A stretch of DNA of 22,622 nt from Geodermatophilaceae bacterium (GCA_013811975.1 JACCUF010000301.1:1-22622), one strand, 5' to 3'. Positions 15,091-21,765 are shown, counted from the stretch's first letter. The notes: generated from the sequence alone by a model not told the origin. A program made the numbers and translations.

Positions 15091-15141
15091 TTTCGCGAAA
15101 AGGGTCCGTCAGCCGCCGCCTGAGGGACCTTTTTCGCGAAA
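15091..15141. terminator. Right TCGCGA hairpin, terminator-like
   Basis: A 17-bp stem (15091-15107 with 15125-15141, one G-U pair) is followed inward by one mismatch, a 4-bp stem (TCAG/CTGA) and a 7-nt loop. The right arm contains a TTTTT run, and the A-run of the left arm would give U's in the reverse direction, so it can act both ways. It lies 8 nt after the Fic-like stop. The TCGCGA cores are 41 bp apart, as in the left copy. Confidence 0.7.
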
Positions 15142-15195
15142 ACGTGCCGAACGGGGTGTGGGTGCCCACGAGGTCACGAATCATCTGCACAAAGA

Positions 15196-15223
15196 ACGGC
15201 GCCCCGCCGAGGCGGGGCGCCGT
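15196..15223 (-). terminator. Perfect GC-rich terminator hairpin
   Basis: Two perfect 13-nt arms around a central GA (ACGGCGCCCCGCC and its complement). On the minus strand the stem is followed by TTCTTTG, so it most likely ends the leftward transcript of the HAD phosphatase and two-TM genes. Confidence 0.65.
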
Positions 15224-15452
15224 CAGGGCACGGTTTGCCGGGCTACCAAGCGTGCACCTCATAGTCGCGGATTGGTCTGCGTGGCAGAGCCGCTCCGGAG
15301 TGCCTCTCGTGGCCGGTCGCGCGTGGGTACCTGGTGTGCCGTGCGCGGAGCGGTTCACGTACCCGTGAATCGGTCCGCAATTAGTTTCTACGCCGTGTGG
15401 CGATGCAGCACAAGGGCTCCCACAAAGGTTAGAGCGAGTCCAGAAGTCGTAC
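15224..15452. other. Non-coding stretch, no gene recognised
   Basis: Together with the hairpins before it, this makes about 370 nt (15083-15452) without a supported gene. I see a short inverted repeat TTCACG-TACC-CGTGAA at 15354-15369 and nothing else. No tRNA cloverleaf or conserved GGTTCRA arm was found on either strand. If the minus-strand transcript ends at 15196-15223, this is its 230-nt 3' untranslated region. Confidence 0.5.
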
Positions 15453-15743
15453 TCAATGTGGAGCCAGGACAAGGCCGGCCAGCGCCACGACGCCCACAGC
15501 TGCAAAGGCAATCACTGCCACGGTGAGCCAGGCCCCGGTCATCGCGGCGATGCCAAGAGCGAGCAGTACCACGGTGAACGGTCCGCTGATCGACAGGACC
15601 GCCCCGATCCGACGGTTGCGGTCCGCCCGCGCATCGCGGGCCTGCCGTGTCGGCTGCCGAGCCTCCAGTCCGAACAGCACAGCCGACACCGCGATCGCGA
15701 GGACGGCCAGCCACGCCGCCGAGGTCAAGAATGTGTCGGACAT
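15453..15743 (-). CDS. Small two-TM protein, function unknown
   Basis: A 96-residue protein with an N-terminal helix (about 9-26), a basic/charged cytoplasmic loop (EARQPTRQARDARADRNRR) and a hydrophobic C-terminal half that can form two more short helices (48-68 and 71-93). No family recognised. ATG 15743 lies 6 nt after the stop of the HAD gene, so the two are co-transcribed. TAGG is the only weak Shine-Dalgarno-like sequence. The loop between helices is strongly positive and so probably cytoplasmic. Confidence 0.65.
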   Translation of the reverse strand: MSDTFLTSAAWLAVLAIAVSAVLFGLEARQPTRQARDARADRNRRIGAVLSISGPFTVVLLALGIAAMTGAWLTVAVIAFAAVGVVALAGLVLAPH

Positions 15744-15749
15744 GGCGAC

Positions 15750-16541
15750 CTAGGCTGGCCGATCCCTGCGTTTGGCGGCATACCAAGCGATTCCGGCCAC
15801 CGCCGCCCCGATCCCGATGGCCGCGCCAGTCACCGCAGGGGTACGGCTGGAGCCGAAGCGCGAACGTAGTGTCACCGGCTTGGTGAACATGAGCACCGGC
15901 CAACCACGGTCGAGAGCGATTTTTCGAAGGGCTCGGTCGGCATTCACAGCGGTCGGATGCCCGACCACCTCGAGCATGGGCAGATCGGTGATCGAGTCGC
16001 TGTAGGCGTAACACTCGGCGAGGTCATAGCCGCGCTCCACGGCCAGGTCGGTGATTGCGGCGGCCTTGTTCGGACCGTAGACGTAATAGTCGATCTCGCC
16101 GGTGTACTTCCCCTCGTCGACGACCATCCGCGTCGCGATGACGTGGTCGGCCCCGACCATCCCACCGATCGGGCCGACGACCTCCAGCCCGCTGCTGGAC
16201 ACGATGACAACCTCACGGCCTTCGCTGCGATGGGCTTCGATCAGTTCGGCCGCCTCGTCGTACACCAGCGGCTCCATGATCTCGTGCAGCGTCTCACCGA
16301 CGATGTCGCGGACCTGGGCGACATCCCAGCCCGTGCACATCGCGGTGATGTGTTTGCGCATGCGTTCCATCTGGTCAGCATCTGCACCCGACACCATGAA
16401 CACGAGCTGGGCGTAGGTCGACTTCATCACCGAGCGACGGTTGAGTAGCCCGTTGTCGAAGAACGGCCGACCGAAGGCCAGCGTGCTCGCCTTGGCGATG
16501 ATCGTCTTGTCGAGATCGAAGAAAGCGGCAGCCAGGCCCAC
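15750..16541 (-). CDS. HAD-superfamily IB phosphatase (SerB-like) with C-terminal TM
   Basis: A 263-residue HAD-IB hydrolase. Motif I is FFDLDKTI with nucleophile Asp9 and acid/base Asp11; motif II is VIVSSSG; motif IV is YSDSITDLPML. The alpha-helical cap (STYAQLVFMVSGADADQMERMR) is typical of the SerB-like HAD-IB group near ssd in Actinobacteria (Rv3661). The substrate is not predictable; phosphoserine or a phospholipid headgroup are possibilities. Residues about 233-255 (TPAVTGAAIGIGAAVAGIAW) form a C-terminal membrane helix followed by a basic KRRDR end, so the enzyme may be tail-anchored. GTG 16541 was chosen because motif I then begins at residue 7 and a TAAGCT -10 lies 6 nt upstream. 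Confidence 0.9.
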   Translation of the reverse strand: MGLAAAFFDLDKTIIAKASTLAFGRPFFDNGLLNRRSVMKSTYAQLVFMVSGADADQMERMRKHITAMCTGWDVAQVRDIVGETLHEIMEPLVYDEAAELIEAHRSEGREVVIVSSSGLEVVGPIGGMVGADHVIATRMVVDEGKYTGEIDYYVYGPNKAAAITDLAVERGYDLAECYAYSDSITDLPMLEVVGHPTAVNADRALRKIALDRGWPVLMFTKPVTLRSRFGSSRTPAVTGAAIGIGAAVAGIAWYAAKRRDRPA

Positions 16542-16547
16542 ACCACG

Positions 16548-16553
16548 AGCTTA
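16548..16553 (-). promoter_or_regulatory. Predicted -10 element of the HAD gene (leaderless)
   Basis: TAAGCT on the minus strand, 6 nt before GTG 16541. No Shine-Dalgarno sequence is present, which supports a leaderless message. Confidence 0.55.
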
Positions 16554-16580
16554 GATCTCGCAGATCGTGGATGTGGCTGC

Positions 16581-16594
16581 CGCGCCGCGGCGCG
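16581..16594. promoter_or_regulatory. 14-bp perfect palindrome in the HAD/ssd divergent region
   Basis: CGCGCCGCGGCGCG is self-complementary over all 14 bases. It lies about 40-53 bp upstream of the predicted HAD start and ahead of ssd. It could be an operator, or simply GC-rich chance. Confidence 0.3.
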
Positions 16595-16632
16595 CGGAGG
16601 AACGAGCCAACGAGCCCCGGCGACCTTAGCCG

Positions 16633-16650
16633 GTGCCCTCCGCAGGGCGC
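16633..16650 (+). terminator. Hairpin in the ssd leader
   Basis: GTGCCCT pairs with AGGGCGC (7 bp with one wobble, 4-nt loop) and is followed by TTTCC. It lies 78 nt before the chosen ssd start and may be an attenuator or weak terminator. Confidence 0.3.
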
Positions 16651-16728
16651 TTTCCACAGAGCCTTTTCGTTATTCCACAATCCGGCTGGCGGTGCCCCTT
16701 CGGCGGTTCGGAGTGCTCAGCTTGGGGC

Positions 16729-17835
16729 GTGCCCGGAAGTCGACGCCGTCTACCACCTGCCTCACCCGATGGCGGCGGGCTGCTGGTCATAGGTTCTGGA
16801 TCCGATGTCGATGAGGAGGTCCGTCGGCTGGCCGCGAGCACCGGAGTCCCCACCCGGGAAATCGAACCTGCTGAGTTGACCGACGCGATCTGGTCGGGTC
16901 CGAGCCTGGTGGTGGTCGCCGCCGAGTCTGTCGATCAGGTTGGCGCAGCCGCGTTGCCCAGGCGGCCGGGTGTGCTGATCGCGACCATGAACCCACCCGG
17001 TGCCGACGTCTGGGCCGCGGCTGTGACCATCGGCGTGGAGCAGGTGCTCGAGTTGCCGGCCGGACAGACCTGCCTCGTCGACCGGATCACCGATGCAGCT
17101 GGTGGATCGGGGCCGCTCGGGATCCTGATCGCGGTCATCGGGGGCTGCGGCGGCGCGGGGGCGAGCACGCTGGCAGCTGCGCTGGCCGTCAGCGCCGCCC
17201 GTACGGGAGCACAGCCCGTGCTACTGGGTGCCGACCCATGGGACGGCGGCATCGACATTGCGCTCGGAGCTGAGGATGTGCCAGGCCCTCGCTGGCCCGA
17301 TCTCGCCGGGGTCTCCGGCCGACTGTCGTCTGCGGCCATTCTCGACGGGTTGCCGCAGGCACATGGGGTGCGCTTCCTGAGCTCGGCTCGCAGCCAGCCG
17401 TCTCGGATCCCGCTTCCGGCGCTGTCGGCCGTCGTCATCGCCGCGCGCCGAACGAGTGGACCGGTCATCGTAGATCTCCCGCGAGGGGCCGGGGAGTCAG
17501 CACGATGGCTCGGTGGGCTGGTCGATCTCGGCCTGGTGGTGTGTCCGGCCACAGTTTCCGGTGCACTGGCATCCAGGGCGCTGGTCACCGAAATATGCTG
17601 GACCGCAAACACTTCCGGTATTGTCGTTCGATTCGGGCTCGGTCATGATATCGACGAGGATGCGCTCGCGAACGCGGTCGGCCTTCCGATCATCCTTGCG
17701 CTCCGTGAGGACGCTCGCCTGCTCAGGCAGCGCCGAGATGGACACCCCCCAGGACCTCGGCGCCGCAGCAACCTGGCCAAGTCGTGCGCCGCGCTGTGGC
17801 AGCTCGCTGCCAAGGATCAGGGGCGTGCGGTGTGA
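16729..17835 (+). CDS. ssd: Ssd/TadZ-like septum-site and pilus localisation ATPase
   Basis: A 368-residue protein of the MinD/ParA-like CpaE/TadZ/Ssd group. Residues 17-115 form a receiver-like alpha/beta domain without an obvious phospho-Asp. The ATPase-like domain starts with IAVIGGCGGAGASTLAAALA (135-154); at the deviant Walker A the signature Lys is Cys140 and the P-loop Lys is Ala145, as often in CpaE/TadZ relatives, so classical ATP hydrolysis is doubtful. VIVDLPRG near residue 245 is the Walker B-like strand. It is probably the factor that positions the Tad machine; in M. tuberculosis Ssd (Rv3660c) is reported to affect septation. The start is uncertain: GTG 16729 is the nearest to the conserved domain, and GTG 16633 would add 32 non-conserved residues over a hairpin. 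It overlaps tadA by 4 bp (GTGA). Confidence 0.85.
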   Translation: MPGSRRRLPPASPDGGGLLVIGSGSDVDEEVRRLAASTGVPTREIEPAELTDAIWSGPSLVVVAAESVDQVGAAALPRRPGVLIATMNPPGADVWAAAVTIGVEQVLELPAGQTCLVDRITDAAGGSGPLGILIAVIGGCGGAGASTLAAALAVSAARTGAQPVLLGADPWDGGIDIALGAEDVPGPRWPDLAGVSGRLSSAAILDGLPQAHGVRFLSSARSQPSRIPLPALSAVVIAARRTSGPVIVDLPRGAGESARWLGGLVDLGLVVCPATVSGALASRALVTEICWTANTSGIVVRFGLGHDIDEDALANAVGLPIILALREDARLLRQRRDGHPPGPRRRSNLAKSCAALWQLAAKDQGRAV

Positions 17836-18914
17836 AGGTCGAAGTGATCGTCGATCGGGTACGAGCCAGACTCGCGAGTCTGGATGAACCGGCTGGCCGA
17901 GCCCGAGTCGCCGAGCTGGTTCGGGTGGAGGCCGGAGCCCTCGTCGACGACGCAGACCTGCTCTGTCTGATCCGCTCGGCGGAGGACGAACTCGTCGGCG
18001 CAGGTCCGCTGGAGCCGCTGCTCCGCCGGCCGGGTGTGACCGACGTGCTCGTCAACGGACCCGACGAGGTCTGGGTGGACACGCCGGCAGGTCTGCTGCG
18101 TACAGACGTGCGTTTTGCGGATGCAGCAGCGGTACGCCGGCTGGCTCAACGGCTTGCCGCGATGGCCGGTCGGCGACTCGACGACGCCACGCCCTGGGTC
18201 GATGCGACGCTGCCCGACGGAAGTCGCCTACACGCCGTGCTCCCACCGATCGCACCTGACTGCCCGTGCATCTGCCTGCGGGTCCTGGGTCGGCGCCGAT
18301 TCTCGTTTGCCGAACTCGTCGACGGTGGAACCATCCCCAGGCCGGCAGCAGCCATGCTCGAAGGCCTGATCGCGGATCGACGGTCCTTCCTTGTCACCGG
18401 CGGAACGGGATCGGGTAAGACCACCTTGCTTGCGGCGTTGCTCTCCCTGGTACCGGATCACGAGCGCCTCGTCCTGGTCGAGGATGCACCGGAACTGTCT
18501 CCTTCCCATCCTCATGTGGTCCGCCTTCTGGCGCGATCGGCCAACGTCGAAGGTGCTGGCGCGGTCACCCTTCGGGATCTCGTACGCCAGGCACTCCGGA
18601 TGCGTCCGGATCGCGTTGTGGTCGGGGAGGTACGCGGTGCAGAGGTCGCAGATCTGCTCTGTGCGCTGAACACCGGACATGATGGGGGATGCGGGACGGT
18701 GCACGCCAACTCGCCGGCCGAAGTGCCTGCTCGCCTCGAAGCCCTGGCTGCCATGGGGGGCCTCGACCGAGCCGGCGTACACAGCCAGATGGCGGCCGGA
18801 CTGGACGCTGTGGTGCACGTGACCAGGACGATTCAGGGCAGAGTGGTCAGTCAGATTGCCCAATTCGAACGCGGCGAACAGGCTTCGCGGGTCCGCCCGA
18901 CCTGGTCATGGTGA
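17832..18914 (+). CDS. tadA: TadA/CpaF secretion ATPase
   Basis: A 360-residue hexameric ATPase that powers Flp-type pilus assembly at the inner face of the membrane. An N-terminal three-helix region (1-55) leads to the PAS-like domain (VTDVLVNGPDEVWVD at 69-83). The RecA-like core has Walker A GGTGSGKTT (190-198), the Asp box around LVLVEDAPEL, Walker B-like RMRPDRVVVGEVRGAE and the His box GHDGGCGTVHANS. All motifs of active GspE/TadA ATPases are present. Its length is typical of the compact actinobacterial TadA (Rv3659c). GTG 17832 overlaps the ssd stop in a 4-bp GTGA, and the 3' end overlaps tadB. Confidence 0.93.
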   Translation: MKVEVIVDRVRARLASLDEPAGRARVAELVRVEAGALVDDADLLCLIRSAEDELVGAGPLEPLLRRPGVTDVLVNGPDEVWVDTPAGLLRTDVRFADAAAVRRLAQRLAAMAGRRLDDATPWVDATLPDGSRLHAVLPPIAPDCPCICLRVLGRRRFSFAELVDGGTIPRPAAAMLEGLIADRRSFLVTGGTGSGKTTLLAALLSLVPDHERLVLVEDAPELSPSHPHVVRLLARSANVEGAGAVTLRDLVRQALRMRPDRVVVGEVRGAEVADLLCALNTGHDGGCGTVHANSPAEVPARLEALAAMGGLDRAGVHSQMAAGLDAVVHVTRTIQGRVVSQIAQFERGEQASRVRPTWSW

Positions 18915-19855
18915 ATACGGCCAGCGCGTTGGCGCTCTTGGCTGCAGCACTCCTGTTCTGGCCGCGGTCTCTGGCCGTGCTCCGGTTGGAACGCGCGACT
19001 GGCGTCGCCGATTGGAATGAGTCGGCGGCCGGCGGGCCCCGTAGCTGGGGCAGACCCCGCCTGCCCCGGTCGCCATGGCTGCGCGGTCTGGTCGCCGTGG
19101 GGGCCGTCGGGGCACTGGCCCAAGTTTGGCCGTGGCCCGTCGCGGCCGTCGTGATCGTCGTGGGCGGCACAGTCGGCGCCGCGATGGTTCGAGGATTCAC
19201 AGAACGAGCCGTCGTGAGAAAGGAACAGGCCGCGGTCGAGGGACTGGGCGTCCTCGTCGCTGAGCTGCGTGCCGGGCGAGCGCCCGACGCCGCGCTCGCG
19301 GCCGCGGGTCGGCATTGCGGTCACCCAGTGGTCGGCGCGCTGCTGAGCCGACTGGGACGGTCGCTGCGTCTGGGCGGTCGCCTCGAGGGATGGATGGATG
19401 CCGACGAGCGGGAACCGCTTTCGACCGACGAGCGGGCAGCCACGCTAGCCGTTGCCGGAACTGTCGCCGCCGCGCCTTCCGGCCGCTCGAGTGCTTCGGC
19501 GTATGACGGCGGCTCCAGATGGCAGACTCGATTGCTCTCCGGCGTGCGCCTGAGTCAACAGACCGGATGTGCTCTTGCCGATGTCGTAGCTGCCGTGGAG
19601 TCCGACCTGACCCGACGTGGCCACCAACGAGCCGATGTTCGTGCAACGGCGGCCGGCCATCGGGCGACCGTTGCACTGCTGGCCGGATTGCCAGTCCTCG
19701 GACTCGCGATGGGCAGCGGCATAGGCGCGGAGCCGGTACGAATCCTGACCACGACGACGATCGGGCATGTCCTCCTGGCGACCGGGATGGCCTTGGAACT
19801 GCTTGGCCTTGCCTGGAGTCGCAGTTTGACGGGCCGAGTGCTGCGCGAGAGGTGA
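18908..19855 (+). CDS. tadB: TadB-like inner-membrane platform protein
   Basis: A 315-residue membrane protein with an N-terminal hydrophobic segment (residues 5-22), a second pair around 62-95, then a T2SF/GspF-type cytoplasmic domain (AAVEGLGVLVAELRAGRAPDAALAAAGRHC and LLSGVRLSQQTGCALADVV) and two C-terminal helices (about 255-305). It is the platform protein partner of TadA. ATG 18908 overlaps the tadA stop by 7 nt; GTG 18911 (4-bp GTGA overlap) is equally possible. Sequence is poorly conserved except for the T2SF signature, as expected for Rv3658c-type proteins. Second platform gene tadC follows after 3 nt. Confidence 0.85.
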   Translation: MVNTASALALLAAALLFWPRSLAVLRLERATGVADWNESAAGGPRSWGRPRLPRSPWLRGLVAVGAVGALAQVWPWPVAAVVIVVGGTVGAAMVRGFTERAVVRKEQAAVEGLGVLVAELRAGRAPDAALAAAGRHCGHPVVGALLSRLGRSLRLGGRLEGWMDADEREPLSTDERAATLAVAGTVAAAPSGRSSASAYDGGSRWQTRLLSGVRLSQQTGCALADVVAAVESDLTRRGHQRADVRATAAGHRATVALLAGLPVLGLAMGSGIGAEPVRILTTTTIGHVLLATGMALELLGLAWSRSLTGRVLRER

Positions 19856-19858
19856 GGC

Positions 19859-20761
19859 ATGTTTTGGCCCACTGACGTCATGGCCGTGGTGATGGTGCTG
19901 CTGTCGCTGACCGCGATGATCTGGCCAGCTGCGCGCCAGGTTGCGAGTTCTCGACTGCGACGACACTCGACGGCTATCCGGCCGGCCGAGGGGAGCGATT
20001 CGCCCGCGGCTTCGGCCAGCCGCGGCGGTATGGTCGAGGCTGACGTGTCCGTCGGCGGCGTCCGCGTACGACGGCGAGCAATGCTGTTCGCCGGTATTGC
20101 CGGTGCGTCCGTCCTCGCCACATTCCCCTCGGTTGTTGGTGGACTGGGCGCCGCGACGGTCTCGGCCGGGTCCTACCTTCTGCTTCGCGGACCTGCTCTG
20201 ACGGAAGAGGCGAATTCGCGCAGTGTTAGGTGGCGCATTGGCGCTCGTTGGCTCGGTGGACGCGTCGGGCGCACGGCCGGTGCCGACCCTGCCCTGCCGT
20301 TCGCGATCGACCTGTTGGCCGTGTGTCTGCGCGGGGGGATGGCGACATCGTCTGCCCTCCGAGCGGTCGCGAACGTCCTGTCCGCCGATGAACGTCTTAG
20401 GCGCGGCGACGCGGTGGGGTCCGCGGGCCCCAGAGTTTCTGCCGTGCTTGCTCGGGTGGCGGCGGCCAGTGAGCTGGGCAGCGAGCCGGCCGCAGCATGG
20501 GCGGACTGGATCGGTCACCCTGCCTACGGTCGGCTCGCCCGCGCTCTGGTGGTGACGGGCGAATCGGGCAGTGCCGTCGCAGGTCGGCTCGAGGCTGTCT
20601 CGCAGCAACTGCGGACCGCCGCGGGCCAGCATGAGCTGGCACGCGCCCAACGCGCCGGCGTCGCGCTGATGGCGCCGCTCGGGCTGTGTTTCCTCCCCGC
20701 TTTCGTGTGTCTCGGCGTGGTGCCCGTGGTGGTCGGAATCGCCGGCCGCGTGTTCAGCTGA
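19859..20761 (+). CDS. tadC: TadC-like inner-membrane platform protein
   Basis: A 300-residue protein with an N-terminal membrane helix (about 5-22), a basic linker, a hydrophobic pair (about 75-108), a T2SF domain (PFAIDLLAVCLRGGMATSSALRAVANVL, and ALVVTGESGSAVAGRLEAVSQQLR) and a C-terminal pair of helices ending in GVVPVVVGIAGRVFS. Together with TadB it forms the assembly platform of the Tad machine. AGAGG lies several nt before ATG 19859 (Shine-Dalgarno). It is the last gene of the tightly packed ssd-tadA-tadB-tadC block; a 209-nt gap follows before the pilin gene. Counterpart of Rv3657c. Confidence 0.87.
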   Translation: MFWPTDVMAVVMVLLSLTAMIWPAARQVASSRLRRHSTAIRPAEGSDSPAASASRGGMVEADVSVGGVRVRRRAMLFAGIAGASVLATFPSVVGGLGAATVSAGSYLLLRGPALTEEANSRSVRWRIGARWLGGRVGRTAGADPALPFAIDLLAVCLRGGMATSSALRAVANVLSADERLRRGDAVGSAGPRVSAVLARVAAASELGSEPAAAWADWIGHPAYGRLARALVVTGESGSAVAGRLEAVSQQLRTAAGQHELARAQRAGVALMAPLGLCFLPAFVCLGVVPVVVGIAGRVFS

Positions 20762-20771
20762 CCAGCCCTAG

Positions 20772-20815
20772 CCCGGTCCTGCGGGCTGAACCACCCGGCT
20801 CTGCGGGCTGAACCA
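20772..20815. repeat. 22-bp tandem repeat, two copies
   Basis: Copies 20772-20793 and 20794-20815 match at 20 of 22 positions; the last 15 bases (CTGCGGGCTGAACCA) are identical. They begin 11 nt after the tadC stop, in the leader before the pilin gene. Confidence 0.75.
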
Positions 20816-20822
20816 AGGCTGG

Positions 20823-20873
20823 TTGTCCACAGCGGCGCCAACAGGGACTGGTTGCGATTCAGTCCTATCCACA
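20823..20873 (+). promoter_or_regulatory. Two DnaA-box-like sites flanking a hairpin
   Basis: TTGTCCACA at 20823-20831 matches the actinobacterial DnaA box fully. CTATCCACA at 20865-20873 matches TTATCCACA at 8 of 9. Between them GGACTG (20845-20850) pairs with CAGTCC (20860-20865). Two sites are too few for an origin; a regulatory role is possible. Confidence 0.35.
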
Positions 20874-20956
20874 GATGCGCCAAAGGGCAAGCGGGACAGA
20901 CGATTCTCCCGCAGGCTCGGCATGCGCCGACAGACGTCCGCGCACCAACCTCGAGG

Positions 20957-20964
20957 AAAGGAGG
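20957..20964 (+). promoter_or_regulatory. Strong Shine-Dalgarno site fixing the pilin start
   Basis: AAAGGAGG lies 6 nt before GTG 20971. It is the best ribosome binding site in the window and rules out the longer in-frame start at 20875. Confidence 0.8.
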
Positions 20965-20970
20965 GCGGGC

Positions 20971-21246
20971 GTGACAAAGGGCTTCGCCGTCGCGATCAGG
21001 TTCATGGTCATTGTCTGCACCACCACCACAGTTGGCTTCCTGGCCATGAGCGCCGCAGCGGCCAGGACCGTCCGCGGCCGGCTACGCGGAATCGACGGGG
21101 ACGCCGGGATGAGCACTGCTGAGTACGCAGTCGGCACCATCGCCGCCTGTGCCTTCGCTGCGGTCCTGTACCAGGTGGTGACCGGCGACTCGATCGTCTC
21201 GGCGCTGCAGGACCTCATCGACTCGGCTCTGTCCACGCTGTCCTGA
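20971..21246 (+). CDS. DUF4244 Flp-type pilin
   Basis: A 91-residue small protein that is the likely main pilin of this Tad locus. The prepilin signature is DAG|MSTAEYAVGTIAACAF, with cleavage predicted after Gly46 and Glu at mature position 5 followed by Tyr, as in Flp pilins. The mature protein of about 45 residues is one hydrophobic helix plus a short polar end. The leader of 46 residues is unusually long and itself contains a hydrophobic stretch (about 6-31). The very strong Shine-Dalgarno (AAAGGAGG, 6 nt before the GTG) suggests high translation relative to its neighbours. Corresponds in position to Rv3656c. Confidence 0.88.
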   Translation: MTKGFAVAIRFMVIVCTTTTVGFLAMSAAAARTVRGRLRGIDGDAGMSTAEYAVGTIAACAFAAVLYQVVTGDSIVSALQDLIDSALSTLS

Positions 21247-21252
21247 CTGCCG

Positions 21253-21765
21253 GTGGCTTGCAAGAGCGGTCATCGATCACGCTTACCCCGGCCAAGGAGC
21301 GGGCCCGGCTGGCGCCTGGCCGCCTCACCCCGGGTGGTACGCGTGGCGCCGCACAGGTTGGGTGATGCGGGGATGGTCACCGCCGAGGCTGCTGTCGTGC
21401 TCCCGGTACTGGTACTCGTCCTGGCCGCCGCGCTCGCCGCCGTGTCAGTCGTCACCGCGCAGATGCGGTGCACCGACGCGGCGCGGGAAGGTGCGCGGGC
21501 CGCTGCTCGGGGAGAGTCGGATGCGGCGGTGCGGCAGATCGCAGCGTCTTCGGCTCCGGATGGCAGCGCAGTGTCGGTCACGAGGGACGGGGCCACCGCA
21601 ACGGTCCAAGTCAGTGCATCCGTGGCCCTGTTTCCCGGTCTGGGTCCGTCGATGAGGGTGACTGACAGCGCCACCGCTGTCCTGGAGCCAGGGCTGGACG
21701 CCGGTGTCTCGGCAGTCGGCGGTGGAGGGAACAATCGGGGCCGCGACTCGCGTGGGCCGCCGTGA
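21253..21765 (+). CDS. TadE-like minor pilin
   Basis: A 170-residue TadE-family pseudopilin. A basic leader of 40 residues ends in DAG|MVTAEAAVVLPVLVLVLAAALAA, with Glu at mature position 5 and a 20-residue helix. CTDAAREGARAAARGE is the classic TadE helix extension. The rest is a small beta-rich domain with a Gly/Arg-rich tail. GTG 21253, 6 nt after the pilin stop, is used here; GTG 21334 or 21343 would give a shorter leader and cannot be excluded since no site has a good Shine-Dalgarno. The stop overlaps the next gene in a GTGA. Counterpart of Rv3655c. Confidence 0.82.
   Translation: MACKSGHRSRLPRPRSGPGWRLAASPRVVRVAPHRLGDAGMVTAEAAVVLPVLVLVLAAALAAVSVVTAQMRCTDAAREGARAAARGESDAAVRQIAASSAPDGSAVSVTRDGATATVQVSASVALFPGLGPSMRVTDSATAVLEPGLDAGVSAVGGGGNNRGRDSRGPP

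Noticed and set aside
15224..15452. tRNA or other structured RNA
   Set aside because: No acceptor stem pairing or TPsiC arm on either strand; only a short 6-bp inverted repeat is seen.
14807..15511. Long minus-strand open frame (about 234 codons) across the hairpins
   Set aside because: It is antisense to the Fic-like gene, runs through two hairpins, and its product has no family resemblance and a composition expected of a shadow frame.
19445..20650. 401-codon minus-strand frame
   Set aside because: It lies antisense to tadB and tadC, which have clear T2SF signatures; the product is rich in Arg, Gln, Ser and Gly with no domain.
20823..20873. Replication origin
   Set aside because: Only two DnaA-like boxes, no AT-rich unwinding region and no dnaA/dnaN/parAB context.
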